Of a stretch of 64,000 nt of DNA, positions 10,861 to 24,244 are shown piece by piece (within the stretch, counting starts at the first letter, position 1; each line of letters begins with the position of its first letter). The DNA comes from Sphagnum magellanicum. Taxonomy: Eukaryota; Streptophyta; Sphagnopsida; Sphagnales; Sphagnaceae. A model generated the notes under the pieces. The model searched no databases. It was not told where the DNA came from and saw nothing but the letters and a program-made list of their open reading frames with translations. The position numbers were made by a program, and so were the translations under genes. Location of the stretch: assembly GCA_021904315.1 (NCBI GenBank), contig CM038909.1, forward strand, positions 21,490,212 through 21,554,211, in the 5' to 3' direction.

Positions 10861-13135
10861 AGCTTGTGAGTCATGGATTATAATACCACAAATTATTAAG
10901 CTTTAGTTCCATAATTTTCCTTAATATTAATGATTTGAATCCTAATAAACCTCCAAGTAATAATTATTAAGAGTTGAATTAGCTTTTGGATATTTCAGCG
11001 TAGAAGACTCTTTTATTTAAACTGATGCAAGGCTTAGTTAATTTTAGGACCTAGTAAACCTTTTAAATGCATGATCCTTTATGTTATAAAGAAGGGAAAG
11101 GGGATGTAGAATTAGATTTGATTTATTGATATATTGGGAAGACAAGCCATAATTAACAATAACATCTCGCCATGACAATATTAAATTAGTCTGTAAAATA
11201 ATCTTCAGGCACAAATGATGTACTTGAAAGATTTCTGAGATGCAATCTTAATACATCTTTATTTAGTTTTCGCTTTTATCAAACTCTTAAATAAAATCAA
11301 AATCAAACTTAGGCATTAACATTTCCACCTAAGTGGCCTCAAGTGAATTACAACTTAGTAAACAACTTTAAAGGGATAGATCACAATTGCAAAAACTCCA
11401 CATAGTGACCTACACACAAGCTTATTCAACAACCTCTGTATGATAATATATTAATACTATAACCCACAGACAGGGTTAAATATCTTTGAAGGTGGAAACT
11501 AAGTTGAAGAATTTCAAATCTAAACACAATCCTCCAAATCTCATACTTTACACAGACACTAAAAGAAACTCACAACCCTAATCTAGCTTATTCGTATATG
11601 TGAAATGCCTGGTGGCCATCAGGTGTTCTTAGGATGATGGATTCTAAACCCTAGAACATATCAGTTGATTGAAACTGCCTGATTAGCTTAAGGACAATCT
11701 TCAGCCAGTTGATTGGAATTCTGGTATGAGTTGTTTCATTCAACAGGATTCAGGAGACAATCATAATTATTTCTGATGTTTATCTTCGGTACTAAGAGAC
11801 AATGTTCAATCGCATGCTTGAAGGATTAGAGTTCAACAAGATTAGCAATATTTTCATGGCTGACCATGCCTGCAGAAAATTGCACTCCTGAGTGTAAGAA
11901 GCCCCATGGGTATCATCTTCATTTCCTCTCACCTTTCAGCTCTGTCACTTACCTTCCTCGCAATAGTTCAAGGATGTTATAGAAAGCCCACAAGATTAAT
12001 TATGTCTGTCCTTGAGAGCCCGATTTGTCATGAACTATTTTTTTGTAGGACATTTGGCCTGTGCTGATCCAAGGCAGCAACATCATAATTAATTGGATCT
12101 TTCTCAAATTTTTGCACCAGAAACTGGAGATCTGATCTGAGGAAAGGGCAGGAGCTAAGCAAATCAATTACATGCTTTAACTAGACTTTCTGTTTCTTTT
12201 GTGGGACACCAGCAAGAACTTCTATGGTGTATAGCCAATCTTTACATGGATTTCCACATTCAAGTAACTATTGTAGCTCCACTATTGTAGCTTTTGAAGG
12301 TAGAAAGTGAACTACTGCATTCAACTCTCAGTACGTGAGTTGCTCATTGTTTCTAAAATAAATTAGACATCAATTTTTTTGTGTTGAGTTTGATGACATT
12401 TGGCTGCTGAGTCTAGCCTGTGGAAAGACTTAGGACCCTTTCAGAGTTATAAGGAAGTGAGGAAAAATTACAGTCCTGCCATGGTTTGGATCTGCTCAGC
12501 TGGAACCATATCATGTTCTTCCAGAAGTATGCTTGCAAGCAATGTTGTGACCTCATGTCTGTTGGTGTGATAAAGGAGATCAACTTGCCTATTATTTCCT
12601 AGAAGGAATTGCAACATGACTTTAGTCATGTAGTTGTCATGTGTATAACAAGTTTTTGTCCATGAGTTCTCAGTTACAACTGACCAGAGTTCCAGCCCCA
12701 TATAAATGCCTGGCACTCCCTCACCCAGCTCCAACTTTTAACTAAGTCTACTGCAAGCTTAAGTAATGTCAGTGGTGGACAGTGGGATGCATGACAAAAT
12801 GACAACATGTTTATCACATGGATCATTTGGATGTTTTTGGCACACGTGTGAAAGTTCCAAGCATAAAGCACCATGATACATTTTATTTATGGCAAAACTA
12901 TATTGTGATGTTCTTGCTGTCATTGATGTGCACATAACTCTTCTGAGAGGTAGAATTGTTTTGAGATGCACGGTGTGCTGACATTACCTTGAATATAATA
13001 TATTCATCAATATTCATGGGTGTTGTTTCATGACATCCAGTATAAGGTGCAGCTGAATTATATATAGATCAATTTCTTTTTGACATATATTATCTTCTAT
13101 GTCACGAGAGTCATCCATGTGCTTTTTCCTAATTC
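10860..13135. other. Unassigned intergenic segment
   Basis: No gene recognised. 11,050-13,135 has more even base composition than the surrounding spacer. Two short minus-strand frames (12,468-12,734 and 12,759-12,971) match no family I know. The corresponding left part of copy D (42,230-44,160) is not clearly similar, so this may be unrelated sequence next to R1 copy B. Confidence 0.4.
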
Positions 13136-15440
13136 ATGATTTCACAAGATCACCCTGTCTTCAAAATTTGTACAAGTAATATTAACTTGGACAAACATAA
13201 TCTGGGGAGTTCTTCTGGGGGCATGGTCCAGGTGGATATCATTAGCGTGCAATGCACAGTTCATGTGACAGGTTTGGACATTGTTGAACCTTCTCCACTC
13301 CAAGTGCATAAACAGATGCACACATGTCCGGAACACTTTCTAGGGCTTGTGCAATGAAGCATGGAACATGACTCCATGCCCAAGAGTTCATTCAACATAG
13401 AAATTATGTGAAGTTGTCAAATTTACCATGTGGAGATTCTGAAATTGCAAGAGAGTTTATTTCATGTTCATAACAGATCATCCCGCAGGTGAAATCATCA
13501 CCTCTTCTGTCTCTCAGTACAATATGCAATCAATTTGTTTCAAGTTTTGTTCCAAGATATATTCATGTATAAAATCACAACTGTGAGTCTGTGTAAGTAT
13601 CGACCATCACCTCTTCGATTTTGCAGTACACCTTGTGATTTTATACATCCTGCAAACTTTAATGAAAGGAATCCTACATGATTAATGGGCGTAATTTGCA
13701 GTTTTTGTAGAGATCATGAAATTACACGACGAAGTCACTGACTCCAACATCAGCTTGGAATGTGTAAAACTGCCGATGATGGGGAGGCAGTGACTTGGTC
13801 CTGCAATTTCATAATCTCTACCGAAGCTGCAAATTACGGCCAGCAATCACGTGATATCCTTTCATTGCACTAAGAAAACTTCTTAATAATAGACAATGAG
13901 TTTGATTTCTGCAAGAAAAAGCTATCGAGCTGAGTGGTAGCTAGGCAACTTAGATCTGTCAACTTAGCTACATGGCTCAGGAAGCTGTAGTTGCCCAGCA
14001 CGACCATCAACTTCGCAGAAAGGCTGAACAAGTGTCGCCTTAGATTCGGCAGTTTGTCTTCGTTTCGAAATCTCATGCAGTGGAAGGGATGAAGTATGTT
14101 TCGTAAGGTTTCCTCCGTGTCGCGCCGCATGTTGTCCAAGTCCGGCAATGTAAAGCATACCAAAAACCGAGACTTTAAGATTCAATAAAGTTACCACATG
14201 CTGAAGTTCTGCAAAGAAGTTGAACAGTGGTTCAACCGAGAAAAATATGCTGGGCAAAGTGATAGAATGGCGTACATTCATGGTTGCAACCTAGTATTGC
14301 TGAGTTGGTCATGAAGAATAGGTTGATTTTTGGAAAACTCCAAATGAAGTAACCACTCAATTGCGAAACCTGAAGTTCAAGGTCCTTTGCAAGGGCATCA
14401 TCATCACCATCATACATACATACAGAGGATTCGAACTGATCACCATGTTCAATGGTATGAACTTTTCCATTACACTCAAGCTATGTTACCCCACCCCCCC
14501 ATTAACAAAAACCTTTGGGCAAGAAGGACATAGTTCCATGCATATTCATGTTAGAAAGAAAACAACTACGCCAATTTGCAGTACCCTAACCCCCACACAG
14601 AAACCTTTGTGCAAGAATTTTCACGAACCTTCCAGATACAAACACACAATAGGGAAATACTCGTCGCAGTGACGTACGCTGAGTGAACCCTGGTCTTAGA
14701 GGACAGGGTGCAGTGGACCCGAGGCGTTCAGCAACCGATGGTCGAAGGAGGAGGAGGAAATGTCAACAGATCCGGGCGAGGTCAAAGTAGAACCTGAGAT
14801 CAGGAGGCGAAGAGTTCAGCAGAAAGGGTCAGCAAAGAAGAAGAAGAAGAAGAAGAAGCAGGGAAAAAAAGGAAATCTCAGCCGATCCCGAAGGCCGATC
14901 AGAAGAGAACCGGGCAGGAGAAGAAAAGTTGAGAAGAGATAGGAACAGGGTGTGGTCTGCACTCCTCTATATACCTGAGCTGCAAGCTGGTGGGTTCAGC
15001 AACGGATCTATAGCGCTGATCATGAGAGGAGAAACGGAGAAAGGAATTAGAAGACCTCAGAAGAAGAGATAGGAACACGATGTGATGTGACCCTGCGCTG
15101 CTGATCAGATTGGAGAAACGGAGAGGAGAAGACGACGTGAGAAGAGATAGGAAGAACACAATGTGATGTGCACGCCTCTACATAGCAGCTGCTCCTGCAG
15201 GGTCGAGATGGTAAGAAGGCCATCACCAGTGGCAAATTAGAACAAGTAAGGGATTTCCAGAAAAGCAAAGTTGTTCTACACGGAGACTGACTACCTACCT
15301 GCGAGGGACAATGTGTCACAAGCTGGTCTACCGTATACTTCTGCTCCCTTGTTCGTTCTGTAGATCTATCGGTCTCTGGAGTGCCAAACCGGTGACCATG
15401 TTGGGGCATAAAGTTTTTTCTAAACATAACTTGGCCCAGC
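13136..15440 (-). repeat. Dispersed repeat R1, copy B
   Basis: Aligns with copies A and D. Shared segments include TTCATGTGACAGGTTKGGACA (with D), GTGAAATCATCACCTCTTC, AACCTTTGTGCAAGAATT, GGTCTTAGAGGACAGGGTGC and the GA-rich modules. 14,840-14,860 is a GAAGAA run. Minus-strand frames at 13,870-14,163 and 13,964-14,281 overlap the same DNA as the copy A frame at 949-1,281, but in B that peptide is split across frames. The right edge resembles 20,390-20,420 and 46,010-46,040 (GCTCCCTTGTTYGTTC). Confidence 0.7.
14965..14974 (-). promoter_or_regulatory. TATA-like box in R1 copy B
   Basis: The minus strand reads GTATATAGAG. It lies beside GAGCTGCAAGCTGGT, as in copy D. A weaker relative (CTACATAG) sits one module further on, near 15,178. 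Confidence 0.35.
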
Positions 15441-15519
15441 TTAGCATAATTTTTTTTCCCTTTTAAATATAAAAATTAACTTGGCAGGTTTTCATTAACT
15501 TGGCTAAATTGTATCTAAG

Positions 15520-15650
15520 TAATGGTTTTCATCTGGTCTGTTCTGCTTCTTTTTAGGCCCGCTTGCAAGGCACAATAACCTAGTCCAGGTTTAATAGTCC
15601 AGGTTTTAGTCTACCTGACCTGCTCATTCTGCAAATCATGAAAACCATTA
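15520..15650. mobile_element. Small inverted-repeat element (131 bp)
   Basis: TAATGGTTTTCAT at the left and its exact reverse complement at the right (13 of 13). The interior has two GTCCAGGTTT repeats. This fits a short MITE or a stem-forming sequence. No clear target duplication is seen. Confidence 0.45.
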
Positions 15651-16179
15651 CATCATGGAATGTGCTGGGTTGTGCCCGATAATGTGTCTGGAATTTGGGT
15701 GAGCCTAGTTAGTTGCCACCCCCCAAGGTGGAAACTGGTTATTTCAGTCATGAAAACATTCCGAAAATATGCTCTGGAAAAACCAGGCAGCGCAATCCAT
15801 GTTCTGGTTCATCACACCCTCAAAAGGTATTCCGTGCATTCTCAGGTTTTGACATGCATCCTCATGTGACAGAATACTCAAGGTTTGCCCACACACCTCA
15901 ATGAGACTTAAATGTTGTAAACTAGCATAAGGGCCTCAGTAGGTACCAGTGTTGGGTGGTTCTTTGAATTTTTAAAACTGGTGGTTCTTCCAAAACCCTC
16001 AAAGAACTGATGGTTTTCATGAAAGGACAAGAAAAAACCAGCAGCTTTGTAATTCTTTTTGAAAATCATGGTTATATACAAAAACTGATTATTTAAAAAA
16101 TTTGAGAACCAGCAAGTAAGTGGATAAAATGTCATGATCACCACCTGTAATGAGGCTCACAGGCTACTCTGAGTAGGTA

Positions 16180-16560
16180 AAGTAATGAATTATAGTTACT
16201 GATTACAAGTCAGATTACTTCCATGCTTAGAAGGTACTGGAAGAAAAAAAGAGAGCCCGTCTAGAGCAAGCTGTGGCCAAAGTTCAGCCCACTTCCAGTC
16301 TGTCCTAACCAGAAGAAAAACCCTCTATATAAAAATCAAGGATGAGAACCCATCCATCAAAAGTACAATGCAAATGAGAGCACAAGTGGACACAACCCAA
16401 AAAAAAAACTAAATGAAACAATCAACAAAAAATAAGGAAAAACAAGATTCCTAGCAGCTTGTTGACATGACAGCTTGGGTGAAGATAGCAAACCAATCCA
16501 TCTATGGCTCAACTTGTGTAAGATACTTCGTAGTGGGTGAAGGTGATAAATTGGGATGGG
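16180..16560 (-). repeat. Dispersed repeat R2, inverted copy
   Basis: The reverse complement of the R2 landmarks appears here: ATAGTTACTGATTACAA, GCTTAGAAGGTACTGGAAG, CTAGCAGCTTGTTG and GCAAACCAATCCATC. Relative to the 3-kb copy there is about 150 bp extra between about 16,250 and 16,440. The site equivalent to the 48,674 MITE is empty. Confidence 0.6.
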
Positions 16561-19500
16561 GAGGGGGGAAGGGATTTGACCAAGTTTCTTAGAGTCAATA
16601 AAGCAAAGAGGGATTTGTTCAGACTTTTGTTATTTAAACCTGCAAAATAAAATCATGACAATCCTGCTTTTGCTTGTACAAAGATTAGTCATTGTTACAG
16701 ATTGGGTGAAGGGAAGGTTGGTATTTGCTTTGTTCATGTATGTGTTGATATTAGGATAGTTGTTTTGATTTGTTTTGTTTGGATGTGACCAGATAGTAAC
16801 CCTGCCAAACTGTGAGTCCCATTGCTCTGTTTTTTGTACTGCAAGGAAACCATTGACGAGATCATGTGCATGTTTCTTGCTTTGTAATTTTGGAACCAAC
16901 AAAACAAAACTTATTGAATTTAGAATGCTTTTTTTCTCTAGAAATCAACTGTTAAATTTTAAAAAGTTTCTTCAAAATAAATTTGAGGTTAAGCTCATAT
17001 TGATCAGAATAATATTGGATGGGTGACCTTACATGAGGTTTCAAATACTTGGGCCCACTAGTATGCCTTGGATGAGTAATTCATAACATCTTCTAAGCAC
17101 TTACCCCCCTCTCTCATTTGTATGTGATTATGTCCTTTTCTAGAGTGAGCCACTGGGTAGCAGACAATCAGAAACCTACACTGTGATAAACCCATCTAAT
17201 GTATTGTTCTTGTTGCAAAAGAGTTTGTCCCTGAGTTGCTAGCAATAAATTCTTCTTATCCATACACTGGTATTTAGAAGCACTTGGCCAGATACCCCAA
17301 AATATACACATTCACATGTGACTTTAATTATTTGCAAGCACTTCTATTGAAAAAATAATCTGCTCAACAAATGCTTGCCAAGGTCTCAAAGTTTCCATTT
17401 CATTTTGGTCCCCCTCACTTATATCTTTTATGCACTCTTTGTACAATTAGTGGGTTGTTCCTAGACAAACCTACCACCTAGCCGACTGTAAAAGAATGGC
17501 TTACACAACCTAATTGGCTTCAGCCCTACCTGTCCAAACATATAAAAGTATTGCATATATTTTCAGTATAATCTAGACACTAAGTTGATGTTGTTAGTAC
17601 ATATAACATTACTAATAATTTATACCTTATATACGATTATGTCCAAGGGAAACTGGGCATCCAAAGAGTTGAGATTGTATCTCGAGGAAAGAATAATACG
17701 AGAAAAAATAAGAACATATAAAATTGGCCCAGTCTTTACACTTGATAAAGCCCTTGGCCACAGGTTTTACTGGAATCGGCTCATCCAACCCTTGACCCTT
17801 AGACTGGTAAAGCCCACAGCCAAGGGGTTTACTCTACACATAATCAGCCCTTAAACAGGACTAACTGGAACCTAATTCACAGAAATCTAAATCAGTAACA
17901 ACTAACTAGCAAATGGTAAACTGTCAAATTGGGATATAGAGTTGTTTGCACCTGGAATTCAAGAATGGGAGCTAGCTGCCACCAAAAAATCCATTAACCA
18001 GGTTTAGATGACATTAAATGACATCTTACTAATCTTAGGAGATGTCATTTGCAAATTGAAAATTTAGAGAAGTTGATATGGGCAAAAGGATGGTTAGGTG
18101 TCTCAAAAGTGGCATTTGAAAGTTCATAATCTAACACTAGTGATTTTTTTGCACTTTTAATAATTGTCAGACCATAAATTTTATATTATCCCCTATGCTT
18201 TTAATCATAAATATTAATAAACCAACTTATGAATATCCTTAAATGTGTGATTAATAAAAAAATCCATGGAAAAAATTAAAAATTTAATGTGAAATGGATT
18301 ACCAAGGATAAAATTTATAACAATTACATCATTTAGATTTTTTAAAATTAAAAATATATATATTAGGAAATTTTCAATTCATTTCACTAATAAATTCTTC
18401 ATTTGATGATGCTTTATTTTTTATTTTTTATTTTGACATTACTTTGATATGTTTTTTGAATCCACATTTTTCATTTTCTCTATGTGACAAACGTAATGTT
18501 GTCCATTATGAATCCATAATTTTTTTAGAATTCATCCAAATATTTTATGATAATTCCCATTAAAGTCTACGACAACATGAATAATTGAAATTTTGATATT
18601 GTTAATTTTGAATATGGCTTTAAATTTTACATTTGTATGCAATCCAGAATAATTACAAGTGTGATAATCCAAATAGTCCCTCTATTAATGCTTTCACCCA
18701 TATTTATTAACAAACATTGGCCTCATGATTTTAGAATGGGATGTAAATCTCCATCTAATTTAATGCAATTCCTTAAAAGGGATATAAATTTAGGAATTAA
18801 AAGAGTTTGAAGGTGAATTTGAAATGAATAAAGTTGTTGAAATGTAAAAGTTTAATAGATAAGTTTTTGGTTATTCTTAAAAACCAATTGTAACATTATT
18901 TTTATTTTTTTCATTATTAAGAAAAGCAATAAAATCAATAATTTTTTTAATTTTAAATTTAAAGTTTTTAGGGGAAAAAATAATAACGTCTGGTTTGTGA
19001 AAACTATTAAGGGTTACCCGGTTGTTTTCAAATTTTTGAAAATTAACATTGTGAGACCCAGTTTAATTTTTTTCAAAATATTGATACCCTTGTTCAATGT
19101 ATAAATTTTAGAAAGAAAAAAGTGAAACATGAACTTGTTTTAAATTATTTTGTGAAACCCAAATATGGTACGTATCATAAATTTGTGATACCCGCCCAAC
19201 ATTAATAATTATAGTAGTTATACAAGTAGGTATAGTGAAAATATATGTAACAATTATAGTGGAGGCACTAAGGAAAAAGGAAAGACAAGGTGAAATTTAG
19301 TTTACCACAAAAATTGATGGTTTTTTTAGTTTCATCCCCTAATGTTAATGTATTCTTGTGTAGGTTTTTTTTCCTTGAATCTCTCTCAGATGTTTATGAC
19401 CAAACTTAGGTTTCTAATGTTGTGTGTTCCTTACTTTATGAATAATTCTATTATATACCTTAAATAACTATACCTTTTTACAAATCCATTAATTTATTGT

Positions 19501-19629
19501 GGGTGCACGTTTTGATGAATTTTTTTTGCAATGGGCCATTGGTTGGCCTATCACCAAAGACACTATGAAATCTCCCTTCCCAAGTAAAAATGACATTTTT
19601 TACATTTACACAATTTTATATGATCATAT

Positions 19630-19665
<36 letters not shown>

Positions 19666-19847
19666 ACTTATACTATTTCAAATAGCCACATAAAATCACA
19701 TAAATATATTTAGTTTTACATTTACATGTTTCGAGTTTTAAATTTACACTTACACACAATTTAGGTCCCAAACCATTTACACACACAACATTGATGTATA
19801 CTAATTGGGTGAACTAAAAACAAAAATAGTTACAACAAAATTAAATA
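16561..19847. other. AT-rich spacer with a TA microsatellite
   Basis: No gene or repeat family recognised over about 3.3 kb. Frames are short and unlike known proteins. A (TA)n microsatellite of about 29 bp lies at 19,634-19,662. Confidence 0.55.
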
Positions 19848-20530
19848 TAGCGCTGATCGCGAGAGGGAGAAACGGAAAGAGATAGGAACACTATGTGATG
19901 TGACATGCGCTGCTGATCACATTGGAGAAGCTGAGAGGAGAAAAAGACGTGAGAAAGGAAGAACATAACGTGATGGGCACGCCTATCTATATGGTTTTTC
20001 TGCAAGCTCGAGAGTCACGACAAAAAGGTTACTGACGCCAGTGGCCAATGAACACAGTGAGGGAGTTTTAGAAAAGTCGAAAATTAACTGCCTGCCACCT
20101 TTTTTTCTTTCCCACAATTTTGAGATGTAGCCATATTGACAATCATCCACAAGAAGGTTTAGCCAGATTTGGCTATAAGTCAATTATGAAAGTAGAAATC
20201 CTTTTATCTATTGGTTACCTGCTGGAACCTGTTTTAAAAATCTGGCAATTTCTATTTCTTCAAAATGTGGCGAATTGTGGCTTTTTTTAAAAACGGAAAT
20301 CCTCCATATGTGTCAATATCGTATCATTCAGGTCCAAAAAATTGCTACCTACTAGTGACAAAGGGCCAATTTACCAATAAGTTGGACTACTATCCACCGC
20401 TCCCTTGTTCGTTCTCTAGATCTATGGATTTCAAGAGTTCCAAAACTTGGCAGCCTGGCATAATAAGAATTGATTCTCCTTCTGAACATACTAACTAACT
20501 TGGCAGGTTTTCATCAACTTGGATAAAATG
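19848..20530 (-). repeat. Dispersed repeat R1, truncated copy C
   Basis: Begins abruptly at TATAGCGCTGATCGCGAGAG, which corresponds to about 2,201 in copy A, and continues through the GA-rich modules, the GTGATGTG motifs, a GTAGCCA foldback arm and TTTGGCTATAAGTCAATTATG. Everything left of that point in A, B and D is absent. This suggests a truncated or partly deleted copy with its left junction at 19,848. Confidence 0.65.
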
Positions 20531-21100
20531 CATGTACATCATAACCAGTGTCGAGAGGTTCTTTACTTTTATGAATAACCCCCTTTTCCATAAGTTTGGC
20601 AGGGTTTCATCACATCCTGTTCCAATTCTAAAATGTAAAGTTAGAATTGTTTTGATTCTGGTTGCAGTTTTGGTTACACATAAATCGAGAAGTTGATCCT
20701 GGGTCCATCTGTTTTTGTTCTGTTCTGGTTCTAGTCCTTGACTACACTGCAGTCAGCAGTTACTGGCTTTAACTACAGGTTAACCCCCATTCTAGTTTTT
20801 TCTGTTTTAAATGAACGTTTTCAAAAGTCTTGGTTAACTTTCCAGTTTTGAACATATGTAAATTGAACTGGGAATCTGGTTCTGGGTCCAGTTTTTCAAA
20901 AATAATAATTTGGATTCCAGTTTTGGAATCGGTTGCGAAATCAGACCCAGTTTCAATTCGGTTTTTAAGAACCAAGGGTGGCACACAACACAACAAAACA
21001 ATAAAAGACCAATGGCCAGAACCATCACAGGGAAGACAAAAAGGGGAGGCCAAAGAAAGGCCAAAAGGCACTGAGTCCGAAGGCCCCAAAAAGAGGGAGA
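20531..21100. other. Unassigned segment with GGTTCTGG-type repeats
   Basis: Contains several degenerate copies of GGTTCTGGGTCCAG-like sequence and ends with AAGAACCAAGGGTGGC. The left edge CCAGTGTCGAGAGGTTCTTT resembles CCAGTGTTGGGTGGTTCTTT at 15,946. A non-autonomous TIR transposon is possible but the termini are not defined. Confidence 0.3.
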
Positions 21101-21101
21101 G

Positions 21102-23595
21102 CTAGTTTCTCTTGTGGTAGGAAGCTATCTCACCTAGGGTGATTCTTATGTCACCAACATGCAAATTGTGAGATCTTATAGGAGTGAGAGGTCTAAAATA
21201 AGCATCGCTTGTCAACGCAATCTTCCTCTTTACAATAGAAACTAAAGCACATTGGAAAGCAATATTAACATGTTGCTTAAAAAATTGAATGCAAAAAGAC
21301 AATGATAAATGACCTCTCGATCATTTATCGTGGAAAAGACAAGCACACTCCCTGATGAAACAATCCATATCACACTTGGGTGCATTGTGCACCTTCATGG
21401 CCATCAGAATTAAATGGTGCCCTTCTTGAAGCAATTTGCAGATCTTAGTAATGGCATTAAGTTTCACAACTACACCTATTAGTCAACTAGTGACACTTGA
21501 AGCCATTATCTTTTGCGTTGCGTCAATAACCACCACATTGGCAACAAAAACCTGATCTTTTCGAGTCATGTAAAGATCGACTCGTAATGAAAGTCTTAAC
21601 GTAAATGCATACCACCGCTTTCTCCATACAACATGCCCACTTTTTCGACTGAAGGCAAACATGACATCTCAGATAACATCATGTGTGGCTATTCGCTGAC
21701 CCCCAAATGGGCAACAAACTGAATATGTGTTAGATGCATCCAATTCATGTCCACACTCACATGTGAAAAAAGACTAAATGCCAAAGGATGAATCAAACCA
21801 AAGTGAAAACACAATGTTAAGGTGAAAGTAGAATGTGCAATGCAAAACAAACGAATAGATGGCCTAACAATCAACTATAACTTTGCCCCCTTACCCGAAC
21901 AAAAAAAAATGCGAATTTTGGATATTAAGGAAATGGAGTCATCCTCCAAGATAGACCTGAAAGATTTGTCATGGTGGATGTCCATCAATAAACATGTAGA
22001 TCCAGGGTGCTAGTAACAGCTAGACTTTCAAAAGAAAAGTGCATCTCCCTAACTATAAAAAGCAAGCCATCTCATGTTCCACGTAGACATGATTAAAACA
22101 AGTGTGGGCCCCCTTCAACCTGAAAAACATATTCCTCCAAAATGGGCCTATCAAAAATACGAAACCTAGAGCACAAATATGGAGCCACCAAAGCCCAACT
22201 CCCTAAAAAAATAAATGGGACACAATCTTCCATAAAAAAAAGGCCTATACCACCAAACGATATTAGTAGTTGAACTTGATGCATCGTTACGGGGCCTTGA
22301 AATGACTCCCATAATCCTAGACCCATAATGTCCCCACATACTTACATAATTCTCTTGTTCAAATCTGCCAAAAGAAACAGGAAGGAAAAAATATATATAT
22401 TGTCCATGTGAGATAAAAAGGTTAACAAGCTGCACACGAAGATAAAATGTCCAAAAAAACCTAGGCGTCTCCCAAAAGAGGAAGATCATCAATATGCGTC
22501 ACATCTTAAAATAAAGCATCATCCAAAATGTGTGGCAAAGTCCTAAAAACCCATTAGCACACCTAAAATGCAAAGGCCATTTGTGACCAAAATGCAATTG
22601 TCAAAAATCTTTATGCTTGGAGAAATCCTTGAAGGATTCCAAAACTTGCACTTTAACACCTTGACCCTAAACCCAACTTGGGCTAATTGGGTCAAAAGGT
22701 GGTCAAAGGTGTAGGAAAGTTCATTCATAGGCCCTACGATGTGGGTATCATCTGCTATAGATGGAAAAACATAGTTGGGGCCCCACGCGATGGTTTCTAG
22801 GAGAGTTTGATAATGGGCCAAAACAAATAAAGGACCTCCTAGGGGGTCACCCTACCTTGTGCCTAAAGATGACTCAATAATGGTGACCCCCTCCACATGT
22901 TGCCCATGTTGGTATTTTTTTTTAAAATGTTGCATCATAAAACAACATGGTAAAAAGGACAATGCTCGCCAAAAACCCCCCAGCATCACACAATTCCTTA
23001 AAAATAATAGCTCGATAAACACTATTAAAAACGTTTTCAAGATCTAACCTACATCTTGACCCAATCAAGGTGCATGTTGAAGAAGGGTTAGATGCCAAAA
23101 AGAATGGCCTCACAGCCTCCAAAGGTTGATACTCTAAACAATGGGGGGATAGGTGCTCCTGAAATGGCTCCCAAAGTTGTAGGACAATGGAACAATTAAT
23201 AAGTCGAAAAAACACCTCGCCTACAACAATAGGACGAAGACTACCAATGTCCTTTGCCATTGCCAACAATCTACTAACCCCTAGCATTAAGGCCACTGAC
23301 TTAGGAATAACCCCATGAGCAACAATAACAAAAGCCTAAAATAATTCCGAAAACCCTGAAAATGGGTTCTTTAGTATGAAGCATCTTGAGAAATGTTTAT
23401 ATACCATCCCAAATAGCCCACCTAAAAACAAATTGGGAGCAATGGTTGAGGCTTGGGTAAACAAAGTCCTATCCAAGACAAAAATGTGTTCAGGATGATA
23501 ATAAAAAATAGGAGGAACAAGGTCTAAAGGAAGTGGGTGTAGCTAGTGCATGGCAGCAACAATGTCCTCCAAAGGAATAGTTAGTGTTATGGGTT
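21102..23595 (-). pseudogene. Non-LTR-type reverse transcriptase pseudogene
   Basis: A degenerate minus-strand reverse-transcriptase gene of a family found scattered in plant genomes. In order: the palm entry SLRPIVVGEVFFRLI (about 23,200), motif A LDLENVFNSV (about 23,040), motif B GTR-stop-GDPLGG (22,852), motif C SIADDTHIVGP (about 22,745) and LCILGVLMG (about 22,550). A C-terminal part follows with SFGGIGL and LGSWALVAPYLCSRFRIF (22,093-22,326), then RVDLYMTRKDQVFVANVVV (about 21,580) and a tail ending ASYHKRN at 21,102. Several frameshifts and stops interrupt it. The motif-B glutamine codon is TAG, one C-to-T step from CAG. The N-terminal start is not defined, and no endonuclease domain was recognised. 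The family's usual length and clade are uncertain. Confidence 0.8.
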
Positions 23596-24244
23596 AGAAA
23601 GCTTTTTAGCTACATAACTACATTCACCAACTCTTTTTTTAAAATGCAACATAAAAAAATGCAACATTTTTCTGCAACATTTTTTTATTAGTTTTGGTTT
23701 GGTAGCAAAATTTTAAATTTTTAAATAGGTTCCTATAACATGTCATCGTTTAATATGAGATCCCTTTTTGGGTTCCTCATAACTAATGTGATGTAAAAAG
23801 ATTTTTTTTTAAATCGCTATTTTTTTCTTTTACAACATTGACATGATGTACATTAAAATAGATTTATTTTTATTTTTTCCCCCTAGTTATAACCAATTTA
23901 TCATAAATATCAATTGTTGATATTAAATTAATGGTAGGGCCATTGTGTATAACACACCTTGTTGGCTTTGTGCAAAGGGAAGATTCAAAAGATTAAACAA
24001 TAGTGTAAGATTTGCGCATAGATATTGATTCAAAGTCAACCCAATGTGAAAGTGACACCTGGCATATTCGGTGTGCATATGGTTGATGCGCATGTTCCAT
24101 GCAAATGCATGCCTTTTAAATAAAAAAATTTACATTAGCGAAGCAAGTTTTTTGTTTCAACCTATGGTAGAGTCATTAAAAAACAAGTTCCTTGTTATTT
24201 CAGTTGTACATCCCAGGTCGAGTCCATATGATGGTGGTTTATGT
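23596..24244. other. Unassigned AT-rich spacer
   Basis: Poly-T and poly-A tracts and no recognisable gene. It may include the 5' leader of the RT pseudogene to its left. Confidence 0.4.

Noticed and set aside
1-15440. R1 copies A and B as the two LTRs of one large retrotransposon
   Set aside because: The roughly 10 kb between them has no gag or pol similarity, primer site or polypurine tract, and contains unrelated repeats.
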